A stretch of DNA of 64,000 nucleotides from Sisyra terminalis (GCA_958496175.1 OY292274.1:60460630-60524629), one strand, 5' to 3'; positions 23,101-36,369 are shown, numbered from the stretch's first letter. Translations and numbers: made by a program. The notes: generated by a model not told the origin, from the sequence alone.

Positions 23101-25089
23101 TATCTTCAATGAGACAAAACGAAAAATTGATAAATAAATGCTTATAATGGAGGAAACGTGCGTTTTTTTATTGAAGTAATGAAGGCTTAAAATGTTAGTT
23201 GATAAGATAAATGATTTGAATTTAATGTAAACTGAAGGATGTGTACAAACAAAACTTTCATTTTCATTAAGTCGCACGTTTATTTGTCTACCTATAAAGA
23301 TAAGAGAGTATTTCAAAATTTTCTCGATTTTAAATGATTTCAGAAAATCCAATGGTTATTCTTCTATAAATGGATACCTCTAGATAAAATGGAAAAACTA
23401 TAAATCTTAAGGAATTGCTTTTTTTAATTTGTTAAGTTATATCTTAAGTCTTCCTTTTAGATCAGGGGTGATAAAACGGCTAGTTTGGTGTAGATTTTCC
23501 GTATTAAGTTTTTGAATATAATGATAAGTGTATTGATAAGATAAAGGAATTAATTACAAACAATTTTCTACATTTTAATATTGGGATATTCAGTTGTTGT
23601 TTTAACACAAATTTCCTGGCCTTGTAGACCAAACTTTGTTTTGTTCACTGGCCTTATTTATAAGAACTAGGGATTCCCGCACTGTTTCCAATCCCACGAG
23701 ATTTTTGTTGGATTAACTTCGTAATAGTGGGATCCTGCGGATCCCGCAGAGCCTAAATTTGAGCTGGATCTCGCTGGATCGCGGTATCCCACTTTGCTGC
23801 AATCTCTAATAAGATCCTTCATGATTAGAAACTTTGATTCTATGAAAAAGATTGTGAAATAAAATCAAACAATTTTGTGATTTTATGTATTAAACTTATT
23901 ATTCAACCTACAAATTCTTTACATAATATGCTTATTTGCGGTGATGTCTATGCCTTTGTCAATCTAAATGCTACTAAATGAGGAAAAAATTTCTAAAATT
24001 TGTTAGTATCTCAAATTTTTCTTTTGGACCATTAAAATTCCCTAACTTTCCAGATTCCGTTGACCGCTAGACACCCTGAATATTATTATACAATGTTAGC
24101 TAATCTGTGCGAAGTCTTTATCAAATATATTATTCTCAAAAATTTATAAGATCTGGAATTTCAAATCCGGTCGAACAATCTAAAGCTTGTAAACAATTGG
24201 TTGATAATGAAGAATGAAACTAAAATTAGTATATTTATCCGAAACAAAAAAATTCAAAATTTTTATTTCTGTAAGATGTACAACCAATTTTCGCTGACAC
24301 TAAAATCTTAAATTGGTGTTAAATTGGTTCAAGTATACTATAACTGAACTACATTTTAAAAGATAAGAATTAGGATTAGTGAAAAATTGCTTAACTTTTT
24401 TTAAATTTCTGTTTCGAAAAGTTACCACTTTGGGACTAAAGCCTTTTATCTTGATTTGCATATATGTTATGTGTTGTAAAGAAAAATGTTTTCTTCCTGG
24501 TTCCAACTATTTCCAGAATAGTTCAAAAGTTTTTAAAGGATTAAAAAGATATTTGTTCGCTTTTTAAGTATAACTCTTCCAATTCTTCTTGTTTTCTAGA
24601 TATTTTTTATTTCTTCTAAATTTTAACCCGGCAATGTTGCGGCAAAAGAACCAATGAAAAAATTTTTGTAGGAAATTGAGCATTTTACAGATAAAATATA
24701 TTATTGTTATTGAAACAATGATAACGACAAGTGAACTCGTCAAAAATTATAAAATACCTTTTATAAAATCTTCGGTTTCTTATAAAAATATCTTTTTGGA
24801 TTCTTAAACAAAACTTTATGTCATTCTTACAGGAAATTAGTGAGGCGTAAACTTTAAAAACTATTTAAACATTGTAACCTATTTAAACTTTTTGCACCTG
24901 TTTAGAAGATTTTTTTAAACTTCCCAATATAAGTTTTGGATATCAATAAGTAAATAGATGTTGGATGATAGCATTGTGGAAAAATTTTCTTTGGAATTTT
25001 CCTAAAACTGCTTTAAAATCGTATTGTATGTGAAAGTTAAAGTCACCCATATAAACACTCTAAGAAATCAAGAAAAACGAATCACTCAC
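20149..25089. other. Probable 5' intron region of the septin gene
   Basis: About 4.9 kb of AT-rich DNA with no convincing conserved exon. Around 20360-20530 it is less AT-rich and contains a CRE-like TACGTCAC at 20510, so an alternative promoter or 5' UTR exon is possible. Around 23667-23808 there are GC-rich repeat-like ends (GGGATTCCCGCA on the left; TAGAGATTGCAGC on the complement at the right) resembling a decayed hAT-type non-autonomous element. Confidence 0.35.
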
Positions 25090-25096
25090 CTGACAT
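25090..25096 (-). other. Possible first coding exon of the septin gene
   Basis: On the minus strand an ATG-TCA-G is followed directly by a strong donor GTGAGT. It lies upstream of the septin body and a promoter-like stretch follows further out. It ends in phase 1, whereas the exon at 20148 enters in phase 0, so at least one more exon in 20149-25089 would be needed to connect them. This is an inference from position and splice signal only. Confidence 0.25.
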
Positions 25097-25559
25097 TGTT
25101 TTATTGGAAAATCCCTCGACTTTTCGCACCACAAAAACTTTTCTTCACGACCAGTCGTTCACTGAAATGAAAAACACCGATCACTCTCATGAAATCGTTT
25201 CACAAAAATCAAGAAATAGAAATGTTAAACTCTAACTTAACATTTCTTTCCTCAATTTCCTTCATTCTTCGGCATCATTGTTTTGATCTGAGACCAATTC
25301 TCACGCACGTACGAGTTAACAAACAATTCAATATTCAAATTAAATTAACATGAATCCACATGAAACCTCACTACAACGTGCATCTTTTCTCATTCTAACT
25401 CTAAATATTTCTTTTTTTATTCAAACACTATAACGAATCGTTTCCACCAACAAATAAATATTTGTTAACTAGAAAATATACATTTTCTTTCATCAAAATA
25501 TTTTTATTTCCACGACAATATATGAAGACAACCGTTCGATGGACGCTTGGCTTACGACT

Positions 25560-26000
25560 GATTCTAGGCAATAATTTATTAGATTTAATAATAGTGAGGC
25601 GTACTCATGGTAGTTGTAACAATAAATACACACACTAATATCATAATATGATAGTATTAAGTACATTCTACACAGAATACAGATATCTTATGAATAAATA
25701 AAGCCAAGTGAATCAAATTTTTTGTCTTTCAAATCCACCGACCTCTTCTGCCCCTTCTTTCTCTCAATCAATCCGAAATTAATCATTAAATTTAAAAAGA
25801 AAAAAACACATTATACAATTGCAGCTAGTAGTCCGGAAATTATAAAAGCATGAACGAGTGGCTCTTAAAAATCAATTAAATTCAATTTGAAAAAAAGGAG
25901 GTTCATCCATTCAGTTAATAGCTATGATTTATGAGAATATGAATATTTAAAAAAATTTAAAAATTCAAAAATAAATCATTTGCAAAACTAATTAATACCT
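25560..26000. other. Spacer upstream of the septin gene
   Basis: AT-rich DNA with no recognisable coding region. It leads into the tandem repeat block. Confidence 0.4.
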
Positions 26001-28160
26001 GAAGGAAAACCACCATCTGTGAATTATAGAGTTTATAATTGGTGATAGACTCAAAAATACAAACTTTTGGAATTTGAGGAAGACTTTTATACTCTATAAT
26101 AACTCTTTTATTACTGTTTTTATAAAATATCCTCAAAAAAAAAAATCGTTTACTGCTAAATTGTAAATATAAAGGCATATAAAAGCCTATTATTTGAGTA
26201 AAACTTTCAAAAACAGTCATAGTTTTCCAAATAAAGACGTTAGAAAATTCATTTTAAAATTTAAACAATTTTTATTTGTACAAAAGTAAACAGTAATCGT
26301 AGAGACTTAACGATAAACTATCTCAAATCAAATTTTCTTCTATAATTGTACAATTGTAACAAATAAATTATTTATAACAATTACCGCTTAAAAGCGGCAA
26401 CATTTGTTAGGTAATTTTAATGAAAATTATTGAAAAAGCATTGAGAAAATTGTTATCATTGGTTTCCACAAAATGCAAAATGAAATGTCAAATTGCTGTA
26501 CTTGTAAATGATTCATTGAAAACCCAAGAGATAAATATAAAACAGTAAAGCTAAAATACAAACTTTTAACTATAAAATTGAAGTAATCACAAACCATTAA
26601 ACACTTATTATTGTGAACATTTTATAAAAACTAGCCAAAAGAAGCACTTTTTTGTGTTACTTTATTTCAAGCTATTAAAGCTCAAGTTATTTATTAAAAG
26701 AGAAGGAAAACTAGCATTTGTGGATTATAGAGTTTATAATTAGTGATAGACCCAAAAAGGCAAACTTTTGAAATTTGAGGAAGACTTTTATACTCTATAA
26801 TAACCGTTTTTACTGTTTTTATAAAATATCCTCAACAAAAAAAAAACTGTTGACTGCTAAATTTTAAATAATTTTAATTTTAAATGGATTTTCATGAAAT
26901 ATATTGGCTTATAAAAGTCTCTTATTTGGATAAAACTTTCAAAAACACCCATAGTTTTCCAGACATAGACGTTAGAAAATCCATTTTAAAATTTAAACAA
27001 TTTTTATTTGTACAAAAGTAAACAGTAATCGTAGAGACTTAATGATAAACTACCTCAAAGCAAATTTTGTTCTTCTATAATTGTAACAAATAAATTATTT
27101 TTTACAATTCCCGCTTAAAAGCGGCAACATTTGTTGAGTAATTTTAATAAAAATTACTGAAAAAGCATTGAGAAAATTGTTTTCATTGGTTTCCACAAAA
27201 TGCAAAATTAAATGCCAAATCGCTGTACTTGTAAATGTTTCATTGAAAACCCAAGAGATAAATATAAAACAGTAAAGTTGAAATACAAACCTTTAAACTA
27301 TAAAATTGAGGTAATCACAAACCATTAAACACTTATTATTGTGAAAATTCTATAAAAATTATCCAAAAGAAGCTCGTTTTTGTATTAGATTATTTTAAAC
27401 TTTTGTAATTCAAGTTATTTATTAAAAGAGAAGGAAAACTAGCATTTGTGGGTTATAGAGTTTATAATTAGTGATAGACCCAAAAAGGCAAACTTTTGGA
27501 ATTTGAGGAAGACATTTATATTCTCTAATAACCCTTTTTTTACTGTTTTTATAAAATATCCTCAACAAAAAAAAAAACTGTTGACTGCTAAAATGTAAAT
27601 AATTTTAATTTTAAATGGATTTTCATGAAATATATTGGCTTATAAAAGTCTCTTATTTGGGTAAAACTTTCAAAAACACCCATAGTTTTCCAGACATAGA
27701 CGTTAGAAAATTCATTTTAAAATCTAAACAATTTTTATTTGTACAAAAGTAAACAGTAATCGTAGAGACTTAACGATAAACTACCTCAAACCAAAATTTC
27801 TTCTATAATTGTAACACATAAATTATTTTTTACAATTCCTGCTTAAAAGCGGCAACATTTGTTGGGTAATTTTAATAAAAAATACTGAAAAAGCATTGAG
27901 AAAATTATTTTCATTGGTTTCCACAAAATGCAAAATGAAATGCCAAATTGCTCTACTTGTAAATGATTCATTGAAAACCCAAGAGATAAATATAAAACAG
28001 TAAAGTTGAAATACAAACCTTTAAAGTATAAAATTGAGGTAATCACAAACCATTAAACACTTATTATTGTGAAAATTCTATAAAAATTATCCAAAAGAAG
28101 CTCGTTTTTGTGTTAGATTATTTCAAACTTTTGTAGTTCAAGTTATTTATTAAAAGATAC
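26001..28160. repeat. Three direct tandem copies of a ~0.7-kb repeat
   Basis: Unit starts near 26001, 26701 and 27429 are marked by GAAGGAAAAC followed by TTATAGAGTTTATAATT. Each unit then has TTTGAGGAAGAC, ATTTTTATTTGTACAAAAGT with AAACAGTAATCGTAGAGACTT, CTTAAAAGCGGCAACATTTG and CCACAAAATGCAAAAT in the same order. Spacing is about 700 and 728 bp. Units 2 and 3 are closer to each other than to unit 1, which also lacks a short TTTTAAATGGATTTTCATG segment. There is no open frame. This may be a small satellite block or a local amplification. Confidence 0.85.
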
Positions 28161-30175
28161 ATTTGCACTGTATTGTAAACTGATAAATGGAATTTATAAA
28201 CGGAAATTACTGATAATAACAAGCACAGGTGTATTTAATGAATATTTTTTTCTATACACTTAATTGTTACCATTTGTTGTATGGAAGAATAGTTGTGTCG
28301 GCAAAGAACACTACGCCCGCGCATTATATCGTTGCGCCCTGTACATACTGAACGCACCCTTCGGAATATTTCACATTGGTCATTGTATATTTGTTCGATC
28401 AATAATACTAAGAGAAATTCACCCTCTCAATTGCACAATGCATTCGAACATACATGTGACCCATGTGACTTTACATAATGTATGTTAGGGGTGCCTTAAT
28501 AAACGAGGGTACTAGGATTAGATGCTTTTAAATATATGCTTACACTTCAATTCTTAGATACTTAAAACTCATATCAGAGCTTTTGCATAAAGCTCATTAT
28601 TTACCCTTGGTAATGAGCATGCGCAACACCAACGTCAAATAGCTACATTATTTTATTTCGCATAACAATATTTGAAAATTAAATGTTAAAATCAAATCAT
28701 TAAATCATTCTTTTGGGATTTAAAAACTACCTAAAATTAACTAATTGATAAAAACTTGAAAAACGTTTAATAATAGAACTACTAGAAATCATACATTGCT
28801 TCGATTGCTTGCCTTAAATGTGATGTAGTATAATGGGTTGCCTATACTTACCAGAAATAAAATTATAACAATGAAACATTAAAAAATTTTGATTCTTTTT
28901 ACTTTAATATCTTAAACAAAGCTTACCATTTATCAAAATACAGCCAAGATTCTCCCTAATAAAAATAAATCAAAAATCGAAGGGGACTAAACATGGTTAT
29001 TTATTGCCTAGTAAAAGGGTCGATTTAGTAATAGGTCATGGATTTTTCGCCCCAACCGATTTGTCTTCTAATGGATTTTTTAATGATGTATTGGGATTTA
29101 AGTTTTATTGACATTGAATTGTTACGATTTTAAAACATTAATTTATGGGAAGTAATTAAATCATAGTACTTTAAATCAAATAAATCAAAAGATTAATGTC
29201 GAGTTTAATTTCAAGATCGAAATTTTAAACGTTATAATAAACTGTGTTTACATATCAATGCGTGATCTGTTCTATTCCTTATTGTCATTAACAATAGAAC
29301 TTTACACTAATACTTTAAAAACTAAAGTTTAATGAACTTAGTAAAAGTTCTGTGAACTAATAACTTTTGAAGAAAAGACCATATAATTTACTCCGAAAGC
29401 TACACCAAATATTCTTTCTTTTCATCAAATAATTCCTAGGATATAATAAAAACTGATCAGGTCTGATCATTCAATTGATAAGCCTTTAGTATAGCCTCGT
29501 AAAACTTACATTAAAAATTTAATTTGTTTTCCAAATTTAAAACCTATATTTAGTTCAAAAATTGTTTTTTGAAATAAACATTGAGTTCATTTTGTAAACT
29601 CGTCAAAAATTCCTTTTCATCCCCATTTTGCAGCTGTGTAAGTTTGGGAATCCCTTGTTTAAACTATTAGATAAATATTTGTAAAATTTCTACTTTAATT
29701 TCACATTAAAATTTTAAACTTTCTTCTTCAATGGTTTTCATGATAATTCAAGATTCATGAGAAAAACTTTCAAGTTTCCACCAAAAACCTTATAAAAGCA
29801 AAGCTCATCTCTTCTTTTCCATATCTGTGTTTACTTGACAATACCACACAGTGTTTAAATGAAAAAGGATAAAAAATTTATCTAAGACGCCGATTTTTTT
29901 TAAAATAATTAAGTGCTATAAATGGGTAAATAAAATAAATAAAGTACTAATCTACTTCTATAATCTAAATGTTTTCGACAAGTAAATTGAACATGTGATC
30001 GATGCTGTATTGATAATCACTTAATTCATTTAATATATAATATACATTTTTATAAGTAGCCAAATTTCTATATATATTATACAGAATGTATAAACAGTCA
30101 ACTCTATACATACAGTATTTATGTATAAATATTCAATTTAATCTTTTATTTGGAAACCAGTAACTTTCCGTGAAA
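28161..30175. other. Gene-poor spacer
   Basis: About 2 kb with no recognisable exon. The segment 28264-28490 is somewhat less AT-rich and has two overlapping 60-75-codon frames, neither resembling a known protein. Confidence 0.4.
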
Positions 30176-30177
30176 TA

Positions 30178-30409
30178 CAGTGTAATCTTACTAATCCGGC
30201 ACTATTAAAAACCGGAGGGTGCCGGATTATTGGAATATTCGGATTACTGGATTACAGTGAAAAAGTCATAGGTAATGAATAAAATAAAGCATTTCATAGA
30301 AGAAATAAATGTATGCACTGGTATAGAGGGGGAGGGAGGCGTGGGCGAAGAGTGCCTGATTATTGGACGTGCCAATCTATCGAAGTGCCGGATTAGTGAA
30401 ATTATACTG
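30178..30409. mobile_element. pogo/Tigger-type MITE with TA target duplication
   Basis: The left end CAGTGTAATCTTACTAATCC, continuing GGCAC, matches the complement of the right end, CAGTATAATTTCACTAATCC, continuing GGCAC. That gives about 25 bp with three or four mismatches. Both sides are flanked by TA (30176-30177 and 30410-30411). CAGT ends with a GGCAC block and TA duplication are typical of the pogo/Tigger branch of Tc1/mariner elements. The 232 bp carry no transposase. Confidence 0.8.
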
Positions 30410-31187
30410 TATTCACAGCCCAACACTGACACAATTGACAAATGATTAAAATTAACAATTGATTGAAATCCAAATGACAGTTGAAACTAATGACATGATA
30501 GTTCAAATTTGAGACAATTTTATTTGTATTCCACTCACGTGTTTTCAACTTTATATTCTTTGTCCTTGTCTTTGCCGCACACGTTTGCTTAGTATGTATT
30601 TTGATATTAGAAGGAAATTGTGTTTATAATTGTATCATATTTTAGTAATCATAAACCACTTATAAGTGGTGTTCCAGTTCAGGCACTATCGGAAGAGACT
30701 ACGGCAGTGGATTGAAGACATCTTTTTAACGACACCAAAGAAGTATAACTTCTTACGACGTACATAAGTGCTCATACCGTCTTGTTCTTTAGATTGAGCT
30801 TCCATTAAATTTATTACTTCATATACTTTAGAAATGTTTTATCTGTATTTAAAGAAAATTGTAACATTCATAGAAATGCTAATTTCTTGTATTAAAGTAT
30901 TAAATTGTATGTTTTTTCTTTCTGTTCGGAATATAAAACCTTTAAAGAATTTTCTTGAGTAATTTTCAAGGCATTACTGTTATTTGATTTCAATGCCAAT
31001 GGAATAAAAGTTTTAAAATAGTGATTGTTGAAATAAAAACGTTCGAATAATACAACAGAAGAAGTAGTATCTGCTGGCTATAATGAACGTCACAAATGTC
31101 TCTGGCAAATAAATGCTTTTGCACATTACCCTCTCCGTTAAGTTTTTTTCTTTCGAATTTGAATCAATGCAAATTAGGCCATTCTAG

Positions 31188-31830
31188 ATGGGTAAGTGGT
31201 GGAAGTTTCGTGGTAGTAGTCGTCGTGACGTTCGAAGAGTACTTAGCCGTGTAGAAGACCACACCAGCGATCAGACGTGTTTGACTTTGACTTTGGAAGG
31301 TTGTGCAAACAATTATGCATCCAACTTCCTAAAACTAAACCATTGCGTACCTACAGCTTATCGACATAAAAGTTTTGTGGGGAATTCCAATCAATTTGTG
31401 CCGAACCACCTGATTTACGTTCCATTGTTGCACCATTTAGCCACTGTGCTTCCAACAAACGGTACAGGTAAATGTTGACTGATTTTATTTTATTTCTAAG
31501 TTAAAATAACCGTGACCCTGCTTGAAAAGTAAGTGTTACCAATTGGCGACCTGACCTAGACCTCGAAAATACTTGAACCTCATTCAATTATTTCAAATCA
31601 TGCCAAGTGTTACACCATTAAATTTTCTTCTAAATCATTTCCTCGAAACATTTTGTACAAGTTTCTAGCCTTACGAAACCAAAATCTATCATCTTGCTTT
31701 TGAGGAAATCGCATGAATTTAAGGCCACCTCTTTTCAGATTGCAATTTTGAGAGAATTTTACAGTTGTGCCTGTGCGAATTCTAGGTCAATGTGTGCATA
31801 CTTACGGATATGTTCCAACCGACCGTTGTA
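31188..31830 (+). other. Candidate two-exon transcript of unknown nature
   Basis: A 96-codon open frame at 31188-31478 begins ATGGGTAAGTGG and is clearly less AT-rich than its surroundings. It ends at a plausible donor (ACAG|GTAAAT at 31468). A strong acceptor CCTCTTTTCAG at 31738 would continue the frame only about 15 codons. The predicted protein (begins MGKWWKFRGSSRRDVRR) resembles nothing I know, and a non-coding RNA or decayed exon is as likely as a gene. Confidence 0.2.
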
Positions 31831-32661
31831 ACAGTGAAAGTAAAGCTTTTATTGATTTTAAAACAGCAAACAGACTTTAAGTTGCGTGAAATTTACATTT
31901 TTTTTTGCGCTAATCAAAAATGCGACCCCAGCAAATGTTTGCCACTAATGGTTATCGGGTTGTAAAGGTTGTAAGGGGTATAGATAAATTCTAGAAAAAC
32001 AATTTTAATTTTTCTTATTATTACCAAGTTTAGTACAATTAAGAACAGGCTCTTGTCAAAAAAAAAAACAAATCGATCACAGAAGACTATCAGGATAATT
32101 TTTTAAAAGCATTTCGGTTCTAATAAAATACACTTTTCCTACAAACTTCAAAGCTCTATTAAAAAATTTAAAAAAAAATCATAAAAAACGAAAAAGATTT
32201 TGCACCTAAAATTAAAAACTCATTATCTTTATCGTAATTATGAGAAATAGGTAATTTTTACTGATAGTTAGTTTTAAATGAGAACGATAATATTTTACAG
32301 TTTTTAAATTGATTTCAATTTATGTTTCTTTTTAATAAGCGTAAATTTAAAAGCATAAATAAAAGCAATTATTTTCCTTATGAACTAATGAGGAGTTCTT
32401 AATAAAGTTTGCCAAATTTGTTGAAAATACCTAAAACAAGCCTTACTTTATTAGTTTTCAGATACAAATATTTAATTGCACCACTTGTGCAGTTCATATT
32501 GCAATTTGTGCAGCGGTTCTGGTACTTTTGCTTGATTTTTTTTTGTATTTACTTTCGGGAGAAACCTCAATTAAAGGAAAACAATACCATTGCACAAAAC
32601 ATATAATTTGTGCGTATAAATTTTGATATTACCCGACTTTTATAAAACTGTTCAATTAAGT

Positions 32662-33126
32662 TTAAGATCTACGCAATTGATGTAGAACTGCACAATAAAA
32701 ATCACTGTTTTTGATTATGTTATATCTACATTGCATTCTGTATGAGGTCTGGTTAAAAATATGTAGACCAGATGCACCAGAACATAATTTAGGGGTTGCT
32801 TCGTCTTGGTTTTCGTCAAAGTACTCTTCACTCCAAAACACACATGTTTCCACTTTTGGAATCAATCCTGGAACGCTTTTTTCGTTGCATTTACCTGAAT
32901 TTCAAGTGTTTTGAGTTTGGGTCACAAGTAGCAAAGCCAGGGACAAGCGGTAATCGAGAGTTTGGCCAAAAAAAGCCAAAATGAGCTGGAAGAACAAACT
33001 TGGGGAGCACAATAGTCCAGACCATTCAACCCTCAGGAATTGTGATTTTTTGACCAAACACTCGATGGCCGTGCTTCCTGAACCAGAACTCGCCAATAGT
33101 AACTTTTTCTTGCCACCCAAAATCAA
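32662..33126 (-). pseudogene. Possible decayed mariner-like transposase C-terminus
   Basis: On the minus strand, broken frames include a FQKWKH stretch preceded by VNATKKAF, resembling the tail of mariner-type transposases, followed by a terminal frame ending in HQLRRS. Stops and frame changes interrupt it. The family is only weakly supported. Confidence 0.25.
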
Positions 33127-33285
33127 AAGATTTTTGTAAGGAACAAAATTTGAGATGATTTTCGAGATTAAGGCAAATGCAACGATCGTTTCTGGATTAT
33201 ACCCAAAAGTGGAGTAATTTCAAGAGAACCAAGTCATATACGATCTAAATAAAATACTAGGATAGAACTTGTACTAGTACTAGAA

Positions 33286-33660
33286 CTAAATCCCCAAAAA
33301 AAAAAAAATACATACAAATTTGTTTTGTAATCAAATAATCCCCATTCGATGTAATTTATTCTCTGCAATTTATAATGATCTTAAAAAGAATTTCAGAGTT
33401 CATGTTTACATTTTGATATTCCAGAGAATATTTTATACCAAAAAATACATAAAAGGGAATCAAAGTTAAATAGAATGTAATTAGCTAAATCCCAAAAAAA
33501 AAAATCATAAATTTGATTTGTAACCAAATAATCCCCATTCGATGTAATTTATTCTCTGCAATTTATAATGATCTTAAAAAGAATTTCAGAGTTCATGTTT
33601 ACATTTTGATATTCCAGAGAATATTTTATACCAAAAAATACATAAAAGGTAATCAAAATT
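33286..33660. repeat. Two-copy direct tandem duplication (~193 bp)
   Basis: CAAATAATCCCCATTCGATG at 33332 recurs at 33525. The following 130 or so bases (AGAGTTCATGTTTACATTTT, CCAGAGAATATTTTATACC) are nearly identical in both units. Each unit starts with CTAAATCCC and an A-tract. Non-coding. Confidence 0.85.
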
Positions 33661-35645
33661 AAATATAATATAAGTATAAAGAAAAAAATTGTATTTGAAA
33701 ACCCATTTTTCTAACAAAAGTTATTAGTACATATTACGAACCCTTATATGCATAAACCTCCTTAATATTTTCATATTACGTTCAAACCATTTTAGTAATT
33801 TGGAGAAAAAAAAATACTTTGATTCTTCAACTAATTGAAAAATTATCAATGGTTTGAATGTGAAGATCATTATATCTCTCTTGTTAATGGTTCTCTTCTG
33901 AATTAGGGCAGTTTTATTTGCTATTTCTCGAATTTGTTTTTTTGCGGATTTTATGTATAAACTTTTATGTATAAAAATTTTTTAAAAAAATACTTATAAT
34001 TCATGATTCAAAATGGGAAAAAAGTCCATGTTTCCATATTAAATTTCAAATCTTTAAAATCATCTAAGAAACATGTTTAGTGGTTCATTTTTTATGAAAC
34101 CAAATGGTAGTCCATAAATCATAGAGCCTACATTATTTGAGCTGAAAATACGTCAAGTGTTTGACCCAGTATCGTTAACAAAGTAAAATCAAGAGGCAGA
34201 AGAACAGTGATAGTTGAAGAAGAGTGCCTTACCTTACCTTATTTCTTCAATGTTGTTCAGTTAGGCACATCCAAGTCCCGTTAGTTCAAAAACTATAATT
34301 ACAATTACCCAAGTGATTATGATGGGCTCTAATGGACAACACAACCTAACCGATCTCCGTCTAAATCCCTATCATTTAACAATTAGAAATAGACGATTTG
34401 AAAATTATCGCCGTAAAACTTTCATTATTTTCGCTGTAAAATGATTCTTTTTCAATCAATCAGCTAATTGATATAAAGTAAAAAGTAAAAATTTCTAATA
34501 GAAACCAAGTCCTTCAAGTTTTGTCACATCGTGTCGCGATAATTGAACTTTTTACCGAGAAAAAGTTGTTCATTAAACTTTCTATACTGAACACTTCCAA
34601 TTTCAATGGCAAGTTCAACGGACCAAGGGCTTAGTAATTGATTAGTACTTATATGATGATTTCATGCCAATTTTAAAAATCAAGCAAACTACTTTTGGCT
34701 GCTACAGTCCAACGTTCCGACACAAGTATAAATGAAAATTTATGGGAAAATCAATTATTGTCATTTATTGTACTAAGGGTTGAAGTGGTAAAGTTTTATT
34801 TTTAAACTTTGATTGCCGATATGCCGTTTGTAAGTGATTTTATTCTCTATTTTCAAAGACGAACAAATATTAATCAGTGAAATATCTTTCAGCCCTTTAC
34901 TTTAACTTTACTGAAACTAACACTTTAGGATAATTAAAAATAAATTTTAACATGCGTATTTAATATTGTTACTCTAGTTACAAATTCTAAACTTATTTTT
35001 AATTCAACTAATGAAAATTATTTATAAACGATTTTATAGAAAGAGAAATGGGGAAGAATAGAATGAGGACTTAGTCAATAACAAAAATGATTAAACATAA
35101 AAACAATGAACAATTTTTTAGGGAAACATCTAAAAAACTGGGTTTTCAATTTGCTTAAAATTTTTTTTTAATTTTTTTATTACCCTATTACTATTATTTA
35201 CTATTACTATTCTATTAATCTACTTTGATTTGAACCAAAACTTTTACCAAAATATACTTTGGTTTACTGTCCTACTCTTGCATATGAAAACAAAGTTACT
35301 TATTGCACAAAGAAGCAACACTTGCGATAGTGTTATAGTGAGCAAAGTAAGCAAAAAAACGAAGTCTTTTAGTAGTATTTAGGGATTGCAATATAGATAT
35401 ACTGAAATACCGAAAACCGGTATTTCGAGTCATTTGAATGATTTTATAGTATCGGTACTTACAAGTTTATAAACCGTTTTTTCGGTATTAACAAGAAAAT
35501 TTTCTACAAAATTATATTGAAGGCTTAGATACAGTACAATTGATGCATTATGTTTACTATGATCACATTTCAAAAATTTGTAATAGTACCATAGCCTGAA
35601 TAGCGATATTTACACTTTTTGTGATTCTATATATTATACTGTTAT
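33661..35645. other. Gene-poor spacer
   Basis: AT-rich sequence with no recognisable exon. Near 35388-35500 a TAGGGATTGCAATA start and several CGGTATTTCG-like motifs suggest the remnant of a small hAT-type element, but a second end was not found. Confidence 0.4.
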
Positions 35646-35653
35646 TATATGTA

Positions 35654-36369
35654 AGTTGCCAGTGGTGTAGCTAGGCAACCAAGGGCCCTGAGACAAATTA
35701 AAAAATGGGGCCCCACTGCTATGTAAACTGATTAGGTTTTTTTAAAGAAAAATATGAAATATACAAATACTTTAAAAATGCTAAGCTACTTAAGCTCTTT
35801 TTTTTGCACTGCAGGGCAGGTAATAAAAATATTAAACAGTAACAACATAAATTACAATTAATACTTGGTATAGGTTTGGCTAATAAAACCAAATAGAGAA
35901 AATTCAAGGGTTTATTATATAAAGGTCGGGCCTACCAACTGACTAAATAACAATTATATTTACAATTTTTCCTAGCTTTAGTTTTCGCAAAAGTATCAAT
36001 GACTTCGTTTAAATCCAGGCTTGATGCGGTTTTGTTTTCAATTGCTATTAGCGATAAATATCGGAGTCGAGTTTGGGTCATATTATTTCTTAAATATTTT
36101 TTTATTATTTTTAATTTCCTAAATGACCTTTGAGCTGCTGCAGAAGTGGCAGGAATTGTAAAGAATAATAACATCGCTGTAAATACTTCCATTAGATCGC
36201 ATTCTAGCACTCCATATTTGCTCATTATTTCCTTACATAATTGGTGAACTTCCAACTGAATTTCCAAAAGTTCAGTTCGATCGAGATTTCTGGTAAGGAT
36301 TCGAGGGCCCCCTGAGCTTGAGGGCCCCGGGGCACTGCCCCGCCTAGCCCCTACGTAGCTACGCCACTG
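35654..36369 (-). mobile_element. Internally deleted hAT transposon
   Basis: The left end CAGTGGTGTAGCTAGG (35660) and the complement of the right end CAGTGGCGTAGCTACG (from 36369) are inverted, both leading into a GGGCCC-containing block. Flanking TATATGTA (35646) and TATATGAA (36370) match 7 of 8, as expected for hAT, if the left terminus includes six extra bases before CAGTGG. The interior keeps only the end of a transposase gene, so the element is non-autonomous. Confidence 0.7.
35932..36340 (-). pseudogene. hAT transposase C-terminal dimerisation fragment
   Basis: A minus-strand frame running into the element from its right end contains FFTIPATSAAAQRSFRKLKI and then RNNMTQTRLRYLSLIAIEN. 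This is the hAT C-terminal dimerisation region in the form seen in ZMYM/DUF4371-type hAT transposases. The catalytic core and zinc finger are missing. The apparent N-terminal part of the frame, from 36381, is translated terminal-repeat sequence (YVGARRGSAPGP) and not protein. It cannot encode an active transposase. Confidence 0.75.

Noticed and set aside
26001..28160. CRISPR-like array
   Set aside because: Repeat unit of ~0.7 kb with no short repeat-spacer pattern; eukaryotic tandem repeat instead.
28264..28488. Overlapping 60-75-codon plus-strand frames
   Set aside because: Two frames overlap with no family resemblance; composition alone is not enough.
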